Position numbers and translations under genes: made by a program. This document shows positions 1-11,973 of a stretch of DNA of 64,000 nucleotides, piece after piece (position 1 is the first letter of the stretch; each line of letters starts with the position of its first letter). This DNA is from Amphimedon queenslandica (Eukaryota > Porifera > Demospongiae > Haplosclerida > Niphatidae). The stretch is from the NCBI RefSeq assembly GCF_000090795.2, contig NW_003546372.1:64661-128660 (forward strand). The letters run 5' to 3'. A model generated the notes under the pieces. That model had not been told where the DNA came from. It saw only the letters and a program-made list of their open reading frames with translations, and ran no database searches.

Positions 1-1489
1 ATATAAACAAAGTAGTTGTACCTGAGAAGAAGTATTTCTTGATTTTAACAGGATTCCTATTAATCATAAAAACAATAATGATTAACTAGGAAAAATTAAT
101 AGCTGCAGACCTTTGTAGCAAATGCTTTACATAATTGATCTGGTTTTCAGATTCAGGTTGTTGAGTGATCTAAGAAGATATGTTGTCTCCTTTCTTGCAT
201 GAGTGACTCATGGTAACTCACTGCTTCTCTCCAGTCACTATCAGCTCTACATAATCTCACAATCTCTTTAATTAGCTTATAAAGATACCATATAGTGACA
301 CCAATCAGACACAATATCTGAGGCAAAACTGTCATAGTATTTGTAGCATACTGTAGAGACAGTATTCATAAAAAATGAAATAATAATATTGTACACACAT
401 TTAGGTTTTTAAATTGTTGAATTAGAGCACTTCTAAAAATAATGTTCATGCTCAGCCCATAGTAAACTATGACATATACAAGACTAGGAAAAAGAATAGT
501 ATTTGTACAATTAATATCAAATAATGATACTCACTATACAATAGTGTACAGAGCCCCTAAGCTATACCCCAGCAGTGGTATAGGTGACTGAACACAAGCT
601 AATAATGGATATGTCTGAATGACAAGCACAAGTATGAAAAAAACAATATAGATATCTATAAATGAACACAATAGCAGAATTGGGTAATGAATTAACAAAA
701 TGTACTTTGAACAATGTCTTTGAACCACTTGTTTTCTACTTCAACTGATGATGAAGACTGAAGGATGATATTCAATAATGAAGAGGCCACTAGTCCACAC
801 GCAAGGACATACACCAAGCGATGTCTTGGATTCAGAAAATTGATAGGACTATTGTGTAAACCATTAGATACATATACACTATTAAGAAAGCTGTTGTACG
901 AAAACAAAGTATGCAACAGATCTAATGTGAGGGAGGGGCAGACCAAATTTTTGGGAGGTTTATGGAGTGGAACTTAAAACTCACGGTACAATCCCTGGGA
1001 CTCCATTACAGGTACTCAAACCTTTCTTTGCTCTTCTTTGTGAGAAGCTCAACACGATTAGTACAACCACCTGCACACAAGCAAAACGAACTTTATAAGC
1101 ACGGAATGGATCAAGATAAATTTTGGTCCCATAGCATTTGATGACACTGATGCGTGCTCATAAGGCCACTCCAATAAGATTCATAGTTTCCCATTACAGA
1201 GGCGGGCCTGATGCGGGCGGGCGGGTTTGTTCATTTTCATTAAATTTATTCATTATCAGCTGTATAAATTGCTTGTATAATCAATGAAAAACCGCAATAA
1301 TGAATAGCGATGCGGCCCCATGCGGGCGGGTAATGGGAAACAAGGAATCAAATTGGAGTGGCCTAAATATATATCTATTGTGTGCTCACAGCAATTCCAA
1401 ACAGTATAAAACTCCCGGAAAGTTGAAAGCTGTATAAAAGAAAAGTAGTAAAACACGAAATGTCCGGCTTACTTCTCCAAAGCACTCAT
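1..1489 (-). CDS. STRA6: STRA6-like retinol-uptake receptor, N-terminal part (runs off left edge)
   Basis: A multi-pass membrane protein gene read right to left and cut by the window edge. Exons that join in phase are 1473-1489 (start codon 1489), 1390-1429, 1022-1070, 706-921, 540-655 and 222-350; a further exon near 23-66 is likely but its phase was not resolved. The first membrane segment (ILFGIAVVVLIVLSF) is followed by a basic stop, a PINFLNPRHR-like stretch, a second membrane segment, then two more (YIVFFILVLVIQ and ILCLIGVTIWYLYKLI). The order short N-terminus, TM, R/K cluster, 'P-x-x-F-L' before TM2 and the later TM pair resembles STRA6/STRA6L, which takes retinol from a carrier protein at the plasma membrane. 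The identification rests on remembered similarity of about 240 residues. Another multi-pass family is possible. Confidence 0.55.
1164..1363. mobile_element. MITE with GGCCACTCCAAT terminal inverted repeats
   Basis: The left end (GGCCACTCCAATAAGATTC...TTTCCCATTAC) is repeated inverted at the right end as GTAATGGGAAACAAGG...ATTGGAGTGGCC, about 34 bp each with few mismatches. Both ends are flanked by TAA. The interior is GC-rich (GCGGGCGGG) near both ends and has no ORF. It is a non-autonomous DNA transposon lying in the second intron of the STRA6-like gene. Confidence 0.8.
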
Positions 1490-1872
1490 TCTCGACAAAG
1501 CAAGACCGAGTTGGCACTTGGCAGTAGTAGTTGCAACAAGGTGGCGGGAGCTACAACTGGAGCCGAATGACTGCGTGTTGACCCTTAACGTATAACTGAG
1601 GGGGTGCCCAATTAATTTTATTATAGTATTAATAACAATAACCATAACTGGTCTGTTATTACATGAAATTAATCATACACATACACACAGTACAAACTCA
1701 AATGAGACGAAGTGCATATAAGATTGCTGTCGAGTTGATATTTATACAAGAAGAGAGAGAAACATGCCAGGAGAGACAGAAAAGAGAAGAAAGATGATTA
1801 CTAAAACACAGTAAATGGAAAGGTTGGTTCAGGTTGATGATAGTGCAATAAGTGACCGGTTGAGTCCTGCTG
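1490..1872. other. Intergenic: STRA6-like 5' flank and ARMC1 3' flank
   Basis: Between the STRA6-like start codon and the ARMC1 stop codon. It carries no convincing coding exon. The right part is AT-rich and probably holds the ARMC1 3' UTR. No TATA box or other regulatory motif stood out. Confidence 0.5.
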
Positions 1873-4800
1873 CTACCAATAGAAAGCTTTGCCAATAAAT
1901 CCGGTAACAGAGCTCAGCCAACCACCACCTTCACCGACAGCCCCACTCTTCTCTATTGCCTAAAATAATTTATAAAAAAACATTTACTTATCAAAAATAA
2001 ATACACTACAATTTGCACAAGAAAAACGATAAACACACACACAGTGAATGCATGATTGTGCACACCAAAATAGGGTCGTAGTAAAAGTAGAAACGAAACA
2101 AAAACAGAAACGAAAAGAAACCAGAACAGAAAAAACTAGGGGACTCCTAACAAAAATTACATTGGGAGATTGCTTAATGGCATTTCTTTCCGTTTCTGGT
2201 TTTGTTTCATTTCTACTTTTACTAATACTCCACTAAACTATACCTTGTCTTCATCAAGTTGATCCTCTTCTGGTAAATATTCCGGCAACTATGAAAATAT
2301 AGTAATTATTGGCAGCCAGGATTAATTAATACAACTCATTGAGGTTGCTAGGTAACACTTACTCTCATTGGTCGACTGTTTTCTTTCTCGTCCTGTACGT
2401 GAGCTTGAGGTGTAGACCCAAACGAGAGGAGGACCTGAGAATAGAAAGGCAATAAAAGAAAATAATGAATAATTACTTACCTCTTCCCCTAGCTCATTCT
2501 TAACTACTTGTTGTGCCAGCAGTATCCCGGTCCCATTAATGGCTTCACATAACAACTGAGGGATAAGAAGTAGGAGGATAAATGATGGGCATAATATAAG
2601 AAATGGTGAATATACCTACCTCTGGCTTCAAATCACTTCTGAGTCTGACTGTACATCTCTGTCTACCAATATCAATAGTGAAGCTGACAACACCCTTCAC
2701 TGTGAGCAGACTGTCTTCAACAATTGACCTTGTTTCCTAAACAATAGTGAGTAAAATTATAATATAAAACAAAAGTAAACTTGTTCTGTATGCGGCTATG
2801 TGTATGCTCTCCCTCTCACTTGATCAACGAGACCAGAGACTTGTAATACAATAGTTCTTGCTTTCCTGTTTGAGGCACCCAAAAAAGTATTACTCCCACT
2901 TCTAGCAGCAGCTCCTCCTCTTGCTTGAGCTAAAGGCCTACAGGTAAAAACAACAGCTCAAGTTAGGGCCATCCTGAATACATATAAATACAATGTGTGA
3001 GATTAAGAGAATCAATAGACAATCAAAATGTGATAGGCTGTTATTTTCTTTAAAAATTTGCTATTAAAAATGGCCATAATAATTTTAGTTAATCTTTCTA
3101 CATAGCATAAGGACATCAATATGCATCGGAAAATTAGTGTTGTTTTAGTTAACAATAACTAAAATCAGCTCTTATTAAAACTAAGACCTATTTTAGTGAG
3201 CTATCTTCTTTTACTAAACTAAAACTAAAATCCAAATTCCTGAGTGCTTATAACAATAACTAAAACTAAAACTACCATAGTAATTACAACTAAAATAGCA
3301 CACTTGTCACCAATTTTAAAAGTATTCGTCGAAAAAAACTCAAAACTTGCTACATAGCATAAGGACATCAATATGCATAATAAAATGTAATAAAAATTTG
3401 GGGTGATTTCGGAGCCATTTTAAAGAAAAACCATGGGCTATAGCCTTTGCTATTTTTCAAAAATCGGTCAATTTAAAAAATGGCCAAAACTCTAAAAGTA
3501 TTTTTCAAAAATAGTTCAAATTTACTACATAGCACAAGGACATCAATATGTATCATAAAATGTAATAAAAATGCAGGGCAAGTAATTTTGAACCAATTTA
3601 AAAAAAATCATGAGCTACTTACTAGCCCATAACAGCAATACAGTCAAACCTCTCTAAAACGAACCCCCAATTAGCAGATACCTCTCTATAACATACAGTT
3701 GCTCTTGTTCTGGTCATAAGGCCATTGGGTAGTGTATAAAAGAACCTCTATATAGCGGAACCTCTCTATTCTGTATAACGGACGACATTTACTGTCCCCA
3801 CACGTGTACAAATTAACTTCCAATGGACGGATACGTCTCACACAACGAACTTTCTAATTAACGCGCATCAAGAAAATGGCAAATTTTCTGGTCTGATTAG
3901 CATGGGATAACCTCCAATTTAAGGACACCTCCGTATAAAGGACAGTCATGGCTGGCCCATAGGTGTCCGTCTTAGAGAAGTTTGACTGTATGTGTATTTT
4001 TAAAAAATTATCATGACAAAATTATTCAAAATTAGGTCAAACTTTAATACCTTGTCACTGCTCCAGCAGGAGGAATAAGCAAACGATGAATGCTATCAGC
4101 CAATTGGACAACATTAGGATCATAATCCGACCTATTGAATAACACAATCACAACATGAAGCACATACACTAATACATGACTTTATATGTTTTATGTATGC
4201 AAACAGTAAAATGAAAATCAAAGTTATGTACATGTACATGTATATACAATACTCAGACTGACCCACTTTAAATGCTTGGCAACAGAATATAATTTAATAA
4301 GTGGCAGTAATACAATATTCACTCTTTTGCACCCTCCCTCACCCTTTCACCCTCTCTCTCTCTCTGCATACCTCTCCATGATGCTCCTTAAACTGATAAC
4401 AAGTCCAACTTCATTCTTCATTATCGAGCGATTGGAATGCGTCTGTGCTAAATAATGCAATGCCTAATAAAAAGAAATACACGTACATGTATATGATTAA
4501 TAAAACTATCACAACTAGTAATGCTACTCCTACATAAATGATTGAGAGAGAGTGTGTGTGTGTGCATGCGTGTCATTATTGCACATTGCAATGTAATGAT
4601 AACAGCATATCTCAATGGCATATTTGATCATATAAACACTTGTAAATGATACTACAGTGACGCAAATAAGCATTGCTAGCTAGCTACTATCACACTAATC
4701 CTTATATGTGGGTGTGTGTGTGTGTGTACATGTACAATGTCCCCATTGTCATTGCTTGTGTTCAATAAATCAATTAATACCTCTAAAGCAGTTGCCACAA

Positions 4801-5074
4801 CTTCTTGATTGGAATTATCAAGGAACAATACTAGACCAGGTAGACAGCCACGATCCTATAAAGTTGGCACATTAAGTACATTTAGAATGATATCATTATT
4901 CATTAGGCAACTATTAAAATCATTAGATGCACAATTAGAAATCAATTATATTTATTGCATTCAAAAAATTATAAACCATTCATTCGTGAGCTGGCTTACC
5001 CTGACGATTGTAGCCCTGTTTTGAGGGACAGCAGCCAAATCACGGAGCTCCCTGACTACTTTTAGATTGTCCAT
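1873..5074 (-). CDS. ARMC1: Armadillo repeat-containing protein 1
   Basis: Ten exons: 5000-5074 (ATG 5074), 4781-4855, 4372-4463, 4051-4131, 2820-2937, 2620-2736, 2481-2555, 2363-2434, 2244-2288 and 1873-1959. They sum to 837 nt, or 278 residues, close to the human length of 282. The N-terminus (NLKVVRELRDLAAVPQNRATIV) and the armadillo helices (DRGCLPGLVLFLDNSNQEVV) match ARMC1. The middle is the heavy-metal-associated-like fold seen in the family, and the protein ends in the family's FYW tail. In animals ARMC1 is a cytosolic and mitochondrial protein linked to the MICOS/MIB bridging complex and to mitochondrial distribution. The gene is divergent from the MTFR gene, with 320 bp between start codons. 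Intron 4 (2938-4050) is large and carries a MITE and dispersed repeats. Confidence 0.93.
3641..3988. mobile_element. pogo/Tc1-like MITE with TA target duplication
   Basis: 348 bp bounded by CAGTCAAACCTCTCTAA and its inverted copy TTAGAGAAGTTTGACTG, flanked by TA (3639-3640 and 3989-3990). Internal subterminal repeats (CCTCTATATAGCGGA, CTCTATTCTGTATAACGGA) echo the ends. There is no ORF. It sits in ARMC1 intron 4. The end sequence type is known from pogo/Tigger-like elements of many animals. Confidence 0.85.
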
Positions 5075-5394
5075 GTCAGCTTTTAGTTTAGTCTAGAAGA
5101 AGGAGGGCGAAGGAGGGGCTTCTGGCTAAATGGCCCCTGCAAAAATCCCACTTGCCTCTTAAGAGAATGGATTTATTAAGGTCCAAGGAGAAGTCTCTCT
5201 TCGTGTATTTGTATCTCTCGAACTTTTACTGACAAATTCTAAACTTGGAAGCCGAGAAAGGACACACAGTCGACAGTCTGTTCTGAGTGTTCCTACAAAA
5301 GATCACGTGACCTCACTGACCTGCAAATTTCAATAACTTTACTAAACGAGAGTCACGTGATCCTACTCCGCCTAGTAGGAGGAGCTTGTAAAAA
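5075..5394. promoter_or_regulatory. Shared divergent promoter ARMC1 / MTFR
   Basis: The 320-bp gap between the two start codons contains three GTCACGTGA/TCACGTGA-type E-boxes (near 5304-5311, 5352-5358). It has no TATA box at the expected places. Two unrelated mitochondrial-dynamics genes leave it in opposite directions. The promoter role is inferred from layout. Confidence 0.55.
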
Positions 5395-7109
5395 ATGGCA
5401 GGAGGTAAAAGAGGACCAGAAGAGACTATTGTAAGCCAACCAGTGTTTATACAGATCCTTTAAAATTACCTAATTTATATTCTTAATATAGAGAGTGTAT
5501 GGTTCTAATCGTAGCATTGTTCGTATGATTGGCACTAGACTACCCATAGATTCAACACATAGACTATATGTACAGGTAATATATACCTTATGTATGTATG
5601 TGTGTGCATATTACTAGTACATTGCTCTTTATAGCTACCTGGGTCTCAACTAGCTTCCCCGATGGTATCAGGAGGAGGGTCTTTTGATGACGAAGGTCCT
5701 TTAGCGTTACTGAGAGACTCTGGTCTTCCAACTCTTACTAAAAGATTTTCTCGTTTGGAGTCGATTGACGAAGAAGAATCTGACGACCCTCAGGAGAAAC
5801 TAGCGAGAGAGAAAGCTGGTTAGTACAGTGTACATCTTATGTGTGTCTATAATTAGTAACAGTAATTTTGTATTAATTATGTAATTGTTACTATTAATAG
5901 AAGCGACTGAGAAGCTAACGTCCCTTGAATCAGAATTAGCTCGTCTCAAATCCCAGATTGCACTCTACTCGTTAATGGAACAGAATGATGGTGAAATAAA
6001 TAAAAATTTATATTAATTTTAATATTATTTATTTACTGTAGCTGCTCCTCCTCCTGCTCCTCCTCCCCCTCCTCCTCTTCCAGACTCGACTACTGTACGA
6101 ACAACTTTTATTAGAGTTCTTCCTTTATTCATTTCTTGATAGGGAGAACAAACCGTTAATCCTCAGCAACAAGATGGTGGCATAGATTCGACTGCTTCCT
6201 CCACAGCTACTCATCATGTTAATATTAGCGATGAGATTGGAAGTGTCAAACTAAGAAAGCTTGACATGAAAAGGTATTATTTTAACTTTATCGATGTGTA
6301 CATGTACATGTATCAGAAATAGGCACAGAGTTATTTCTGAGCAAGTTTAAGCGGTGTTTGTTATTCTTATCTTGCACAATGCTGCAACATGTTTGGCTTA
6401 TGAGCAACTTTTAAAAATTAGTAAAAATTCAATTTTGATTAGAATCTGCCCAAAGTTTCTATGCAGTACATATGTATTATGTATATATACATAAAGTGGG
6501 GAATTCTCTTTTAAGCCCAACATACACTGAGCAACTTTGTTGCTGGCAACTCGTTGTCAGACCTTTGATATGGTTGAGCAACACTGGGCAACATGTTGCA
6601 GAAAGTAGAGAAACTCTCAACTTCTGGCAACAAGTTGCCTCACCACATCAAAGGTACTGGCAACAAAGTTGCTCAGTGTATGTTGAGCTTAAGTGAAATT
6701 TGGCTAAAGACCATGTACATGTATTATAGTACAGGGACTTTGGTATCTGTGGAGCAATATAAAAATAATTAATGAATGATAATTATTTTTTGTATAGGTC
6801 ACCTGGAGGTACACCATTTCGACCTCATCAAACTGTCTCAAGGGAGCCATCAATGGACGACCCAGCAGCTGTTATTGCTCATGCTCTTCGCAAGAAGTTT
6901 TCACACAGGATATTCCAAGATTCACCAGGTTTGCAGAATAGATGTGTTGTTACCTGTTATTTTTTGTACTTTAAATTTTTGTAGATAAAGAAAATTTAGA
7001 CAATTCTTTTGCAGACAGTCCCGGCCCTTCCATGAGATTGGTATGTGATAACAAAATTTATAATTATTTATTATTATTTTTTATCTCTTCCATTCTTTAG
7101 TTTGATTAG
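5395..7109 (+). CDS. MTFR1: Mitochondrial fission regulator (MTFR1/MTFR2/MTFR1L family)
   Basis: Nine exons: 5395-5430, 5492-5575, 5635-5818, 5901-5990, 6042-6094, 6143-6273, 6798-6928, 6985-7040 and 7101-7109. They sum to 774 nt, 257 residues. The family's parts appear in order: an N-terminal YGSNRSIVRMIGTRLP segment, an acidic stretch, a coiled coil (ATEKLTSLESELARLKSQI), a polyproline run (APPPAPPPPPPLP, residues about 130-145) and the C-terminal DPAAVIAHALRKKFSHR helix. Family members act at the mitochondrial outer membrane in fission and network shape. Which vertebrate paralogue it matches best cannot be settled, so the symbol is for the family. The last coding exon holds only two residues and the stop. 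Intron 6 contains a TTAA-flanked MITE. Confidence 0.88.
6511..6692. mobile_element. TTAA-flanked MITE (piggyBac-like)
   Basis: Inverted ends of about 30 bp (CCCAACATACACTGAGCAAC... / ...GTTGCTCAGTGTATGTTGAGC) lie between two TTAA tetranucleotides at 6511-6514 and 6689-6692. The interior is also largely self-complementary (GCAAC/GTTGC repeats). TTAA duplication is typical of piggyBac-type elements. It lies in MTFR intron 6 and has no coding capacity. Confidence 0.75.
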
Positions 7110-7303
7110 TTCAATTATTAGTGCATGGTATCACACAGACACATCACATTCTTCAGACACAAGGACAATAACTGTGTTGTTTTGCTTATGCTTGTCATGA
7201 TATATTATATTCTATGTTAAACTTTATCATCTGTATTTATATCTTTATTGTAAAAATTAAAAATGGTACCAAAGAATACATTCATAGAATTATTATTGTG
7301 GTG

Positions 7304-10300
7304 TCACTGTGAGTTGTTGAAATTTGATATTATTTCTTTTACTGATGCTGCTTTGCTTTGTACTTCTGCTTTCTCTTCTGGTGTTAGAGTTTTCCTGAGA
7401 GCCATAGTATCGTCATATTCATCACTGTCCGAGTTGTTGGTTTGAGTTCGGTTCCGTGGAACAATTGGCACTCGTGGTGGTGGAATAGGCTTCTTCTTTG
7501 CTACAGGAGAATTTTGCTGGATCGTTGTTGGTTTCTTGGGAACAAGAGGAGGTGTCCTTGCTTTCTTCACAGGAAGAGGAGGTGATTGAGTTGGAGGAGG
7601 AGACTTTGAAGTTTGCCTCAATGGAATCTGAGGTGGAATTGGAATAGGTACTGCTTGTGGTCCTCCTGTTTTTGGTGGTAAAAATTGATGAGGACGTTCT
7701 TTATTTGCTTTTTGCGGAACTGGAGGAAGGGGCTTTTCTCCTGAAACCTCATTAAGAGTTGATGATTGTGGCTTCTTTGGAGGCAATGCAGGCAATGGGT
7801 AAGCTATTTTTGGATTTTGTGTTGTTGGACTAGGCACAGCAGGCAGTGGGCGATGTGAAGAGTCATTTTCTTTTTTTTCTGGTGACCGAGTCTTTTGTGG
7901 AACAGCAGGGAGTGCGCGAGCTAAAGGTCTTGGGGATTTTGGCAAAACAGGGAAATTTGGCTGATCAGGTTCTCTTACAGGATGAGAATAGTCTCTTGGT
8001 TGAAGTGATGCTTGAGCCTGAGCCTGATCAATATACTCCTCATCAGTTTCTGAGTCTGAATCTGGTGGCCTTGGGATTCTACCTTTCTTAACTGGGACCA
8101 TGGGCCTTGAGGCTATTGGGTACACTGAAGCCTCTGTATTATTCCAACCAGGTTTGTTTCTTGGGATTACTGCTGGTGGTCTTGATTCAACACGAGTTGT
8201 AATTGGAGGAGGAGGAGAAGGAGGAAGAGGAATATGAGCAGGATGGGATTTGGGAATTTTATCAAGACCGGACTCATAACTTTGAGACTTCAAAGCTGCA
8301 TTCAACTGCCCCTAAATAATGTTATAAATATAATATATACATGCAGATTACTAATCCACCAACAATACTTTTTTATTGAGAAAGCCACCTTTGTTAATAT
8401 AACTGTTGTTCTCAACATGCTCATATACAGAAGAATCATCAGAGTCAGACTGAGTATTGTCAGTATCCTGCATGTGATGGTTATTCTGAATAGCTATTAG
8501 TACATTGTACCCATCATGTACCTGTGATATTGCTTGAAGGATTTGTACTGGCATTTTGCAGTATTTATTATGACCACCAACTACTCCCATGCACATTCCA
8601 TTGCTTTCTTCACGTATTACATACACAATATCTCCAACCTGTTCATTTACAATCAATTTATTATACATGTGATTAATTTTTATACTTGCAATGTGAGGTG
8701 ACCACTAATGCTGTCAGTGCAAGTGTATTCTTCTGATACTTCAGCAGAATAGAGGGATGTTGCTTTTAATTGATTAATGAAACTTTCCGCTAGTTCTATT
8801 CCACTTGATCCACTTGGTTTTAGAGATAATTCCTGATTGCATGGTTTAGAATTATTAAATGCATAATGTGTAGTGGAATAACATAAAGGCCATTTGGGCC
8901 AAAAAATAAAAACTGAATTAGATTTATTTTGAAAGCACATGTACATTTACATTGTTAAAACAATTTGGAAATACATAAGAATTAACTAAGTTATGAATTT
9001 TATGTTCACAGTGTTTGCACAACATCTACCCAAATACAATGTATAACACATCCTTATTTATAAGTTTCTGAAGTTTCTCATAATTCCCAAGTGACCCCTT
9101 GTCTTAGTCTGCTATACACATACAAATCAAATAAACTTACTTTCTCTTTTGATCTTTTTTTCCAAGCCTTCTCTGTCAAATACAACATAAATAAACCAGT
9201 CTCTCTGGCTTTAACAGCACTTACTTATTTTTCTTGTGAATTTCCTGCTTAAATCAGAACTGAAGTGCTATCAGATGGATAGTACAATGAAGTATAAATA
9301 GAGTGCTCTAACTTACTTCAGCATCAGTGGCATGACCCTATATATTACTTAATCAACATACTATTATTTTTACACTAAGGAGTTTTACCTTAACTTTTTC
9401 CCACATGCTTTTCTTCTCTTTTGCTTCAATTTCCTAATAGCATGCATATAACTCAATACGTTGTTTACATGTACATGTACATGTATATAATACCATGTAT
9501 TGCTCCATTGATTCTGCATGTCTAAGAAATCCAACATTTTTGGCTACATCCATTGGTGTCTGACCATCAATATTGGGTGAAACAAACCATTCACTGGCTG
9601 GTACATTGGCAGGATTGGATAGCCAGTTACTAGTCCAATGTAGCTTGTGTGTCAATGAAAAGTGAAGCAAGTTACTTGAGCAATAATGGCCTAAATCACA
9701 AGCAATAATAGCATTAAATATTGCATTACATACCAGCTAAAAATGTAGATAAGTCAGATTGTGGTATCTCCATTCTTTGAATTGCAGTGTAAAATACATC
9801 ATCGATCAGTTTTACATATGATTCGCTGTCACCAGTCTCTTCCATTTTAATGAGATATGCCATAAAAGCTGCTACAATACCCCGATAATTGACATCTGTT
9901 GATGATGCATTTGCCATCATGCACACCCTCAGTGCCTCCAATGGAGAGAGAACTTTAATGTTAAATTGAGGGAATGCCTGCTGCTCAGAGAGGTCAAACT
10001 TTGGGGTTACAGTGTAAGTTCCACTTCTTTTGAAAGCTGTAATAAATGTATACTGTAAATGAGTCTGTTCATGCGCTAACCTGGAAAAAGGGCTTTCACT
10101 GCTTTAGGTCCAATTGGTGTGACTGGGATCCTGTCATAGTAGCTGCTGTTAGTATTAAAAGTAAGTGTTATGATCCCTGATGAGAGAGGCAGCTCATTCT
10201 TGAACTCCAGTACGACAAACTGCTGCTCCTATAATCATGTATTATAATGATGCTACGATGCTACACAACTTACTCCTGCAAATAAGTAAGGAGGTGTAAG

Positions 10301-10407
10301 GTTTGGCGTCTCCATTATTTGCAGGACAGGTACGCCCTTCTTGATCTTGCTTTGGTCCAACGCCCACGCACATTGTGCTAGCTCCACCCTCGTAATGTTT
10401 CCGTATA
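7304..10407 (-). CDS. BCAP/BANK1/Dof-type signalling adaptor: DBB domain, ankyrin region and proline-rich tail
   Basis: Exons, 5' to 3': 10274 to about 10407, 10081-10228, 9734-10036, 9494-9690, 9389-9433, 9317-9337, about 9225-9247, one near 9140-9175, one ending near 8691, about 8366-8650, and 7304-8296. The first 200 residues (Ig/TIG-like, then SPLEALRVCMMANA...LSTFLAG) look like the DBB domain of BCAP (PIK3AP1), BANK1 and fly Dof. Next comes a short ankyrin-like region (LLHFSLTHKLHW, DGQTPMDVAK), a Lys/Glu-rich helix, an SH3-like block (VGDIVYVIREES) with tyrosine motifs such as YEHV, and a tail of about 330 residues full of PxxP and LPxKxP motifs for SH3 partners. The usual N-terminal TIR domain is not visible: the divergent CCDC166-like gene starts only about 110 bp upstream. 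The true start (Met at 10315 or an upstream exon) and two small junctions are unresolved. Confidence 0.65.
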
Positions 10408-10520
10408 CTACAAAAGATAGTACTTTTACGGAATTAAACGGAGCTTGAGGGGCGTGGATCTTTGTTGCTGTGACAACAGAACAGCAATTTCGAGTACATT
10501 ATTATGCTACACCTTTGATC

Positions 10521-11883
10521 ATGCCAAAAGGCAAGAAGAAAAAGGATGGAAAAGGAGGCAAGAAAAAGAAAGACACTGCAAAAGATGATGGAAAAGGAGA
10601 GAGTGAAAAGAAGGACTTTGGGCCTCCTGCCCCACCAGACAAAGAACTGGCACTAAAACAAGAGTGAGATCGTGATCAATGTGCCAATGATCCCAACTCC
10701 ATTTATACTTTAGATTAAATGAGCTTGACATTGAAATGGATGCACTTAAGAGACAAGTTGATGATCTGTATCCTTTTATTATGTACATGTACATTAATTT
10801 TGCATTCAGTGAAATGTCAGTCTTCTTTTCCAGTATTGTTTTCACCCTTGACAAAAAGAATTTAGAAAATCAGAGAATGAGTGGCTTCAAAGCGAAGCAG
10901 AAAGAACAAAGCTTGAGAATGTAATTAGATTGAAGTGAAACCATTTATTGTTCATGATCTCCCAATAATAGCAAGACTATCAAACTTTTGTTTCAAGAAG
11001 AGCTCAAAAGAGACAGTCTCTGATAGTCTCTCTTGGTGATCAGAATCGACTTGAATTGGAAGAGATTAAGCAGCAAAAAGAAGAACTAGTCAAACAATTT
11101 GATGAGAAGAAATCTGGCAAGTCCTTAACTGCAGGATTCACTGATGAAACTTAATTGTATCATTCTAGAACTTAGCTCCATTTTACTGGAGAAACAGAGT
11201 GAACTGGCAAAGGTAAATCAAGAACTTGAAGCTCTACAGCCATTCAGGGTATGATGCATTTGACTACAGTTATTTTTCAGTTTTACTGATGAACACTAGG
11301 CCCTACAAAAAGAGCAAGAAGATGAAATAGCCAAATTAGAAAAAGAAGTTGAAGAGAAACAGTTCCAGCACGAGAACAGGGTAAGGGCTCTGAAGACACA
11401 GTTCCTTAGAGAACAACGATCATTTGAGAGGCAAGCAGAATCAAGAGTCCGAGCAATGGCAGAGAAAGCAGACAAAGTAAGAAAATATAAGTTATATACC
11501 GGTACCTGCTTGCACTTATTATGCTATAATATAGAGAGCAGCAGAATGTCTCAAGGAACAGACTCATAGGATTGGGATAGAGAACAGACAACTTAGGAGT
11601 AATTTGCAGCAGATTATTGAGAAAAACAATGGACTACAAGTAAAGCTTGTTTATTGTACTTGCAACTGAAATAATTGTCCTCTAATATATATCATAATAG
11701 TTAAGGAAAATTCGACTTGAAAAGCAATACCAGAAACTGTTGGAAGAACAAAGGTTTATTCACGACTTGCAGAGAGTAAGAGGTCTAAGCCTACCCTCAT
11801 CACTTGACACAGCAACATCAGAATTGAATATTGAATCATCAGACTCTCAATATACAACTTTACCAAGAATTACACAGAAATGA
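10521..11883 (+). CDS. CCDC166-like coiled-coil protein (DUF4515 family)
   Basis: Eight exons: 10521-10663, 10714-10767, 10866-10920, 10972-11116, 11169-11248, 11300-11476, 11535-11639 and 11701-11883. They sum to 942 nt, 313 residues. It opens with a lysine/glycine-rich basic stretch (MPKGKKKKDGKGGKKKK) followed by almost continuous coiled coil. The segment with YQTFVSRRAQKRQ followed by IVSLGDQNRLELEEI matches the core of CCDC166 and related DUF4515 proteins, some of which are tied to cilia. Molecular function is unknown. Intron 4 starts with GC (GCAAGTCC at 11117), a GC-AG intron needed to keep the frame. The gene is divergent from the DBB adaptor gene. Confidence 0.78.
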
Positions 11884-11973
11884 TTTTAATGAAAAAAACT
11901 TGTTGTAAAATTTATTATTACATTGTAAATCAATTTTGATGAGTCATGATCCATTGGTTGAATTTATGTCATC

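Noticed and set aside
6472-6696. Plus-strand ORF in MTFR intron 6
   Set aside because: It spans the TTAA-flanked MITE and has no coding similarity.
7846-8091. Plus-strand ORF inside the proline-rich gene
   Set aside because: Antisense shadow of the long minus-strand exon; no similarity and no splice signals.
10834-10920. Longer version of exon 3 in the CCDC166-like gene
   Set aside because: It leads to a stop after the next junction; the acceptor at 10865 gives an in-frame product that matches the family.
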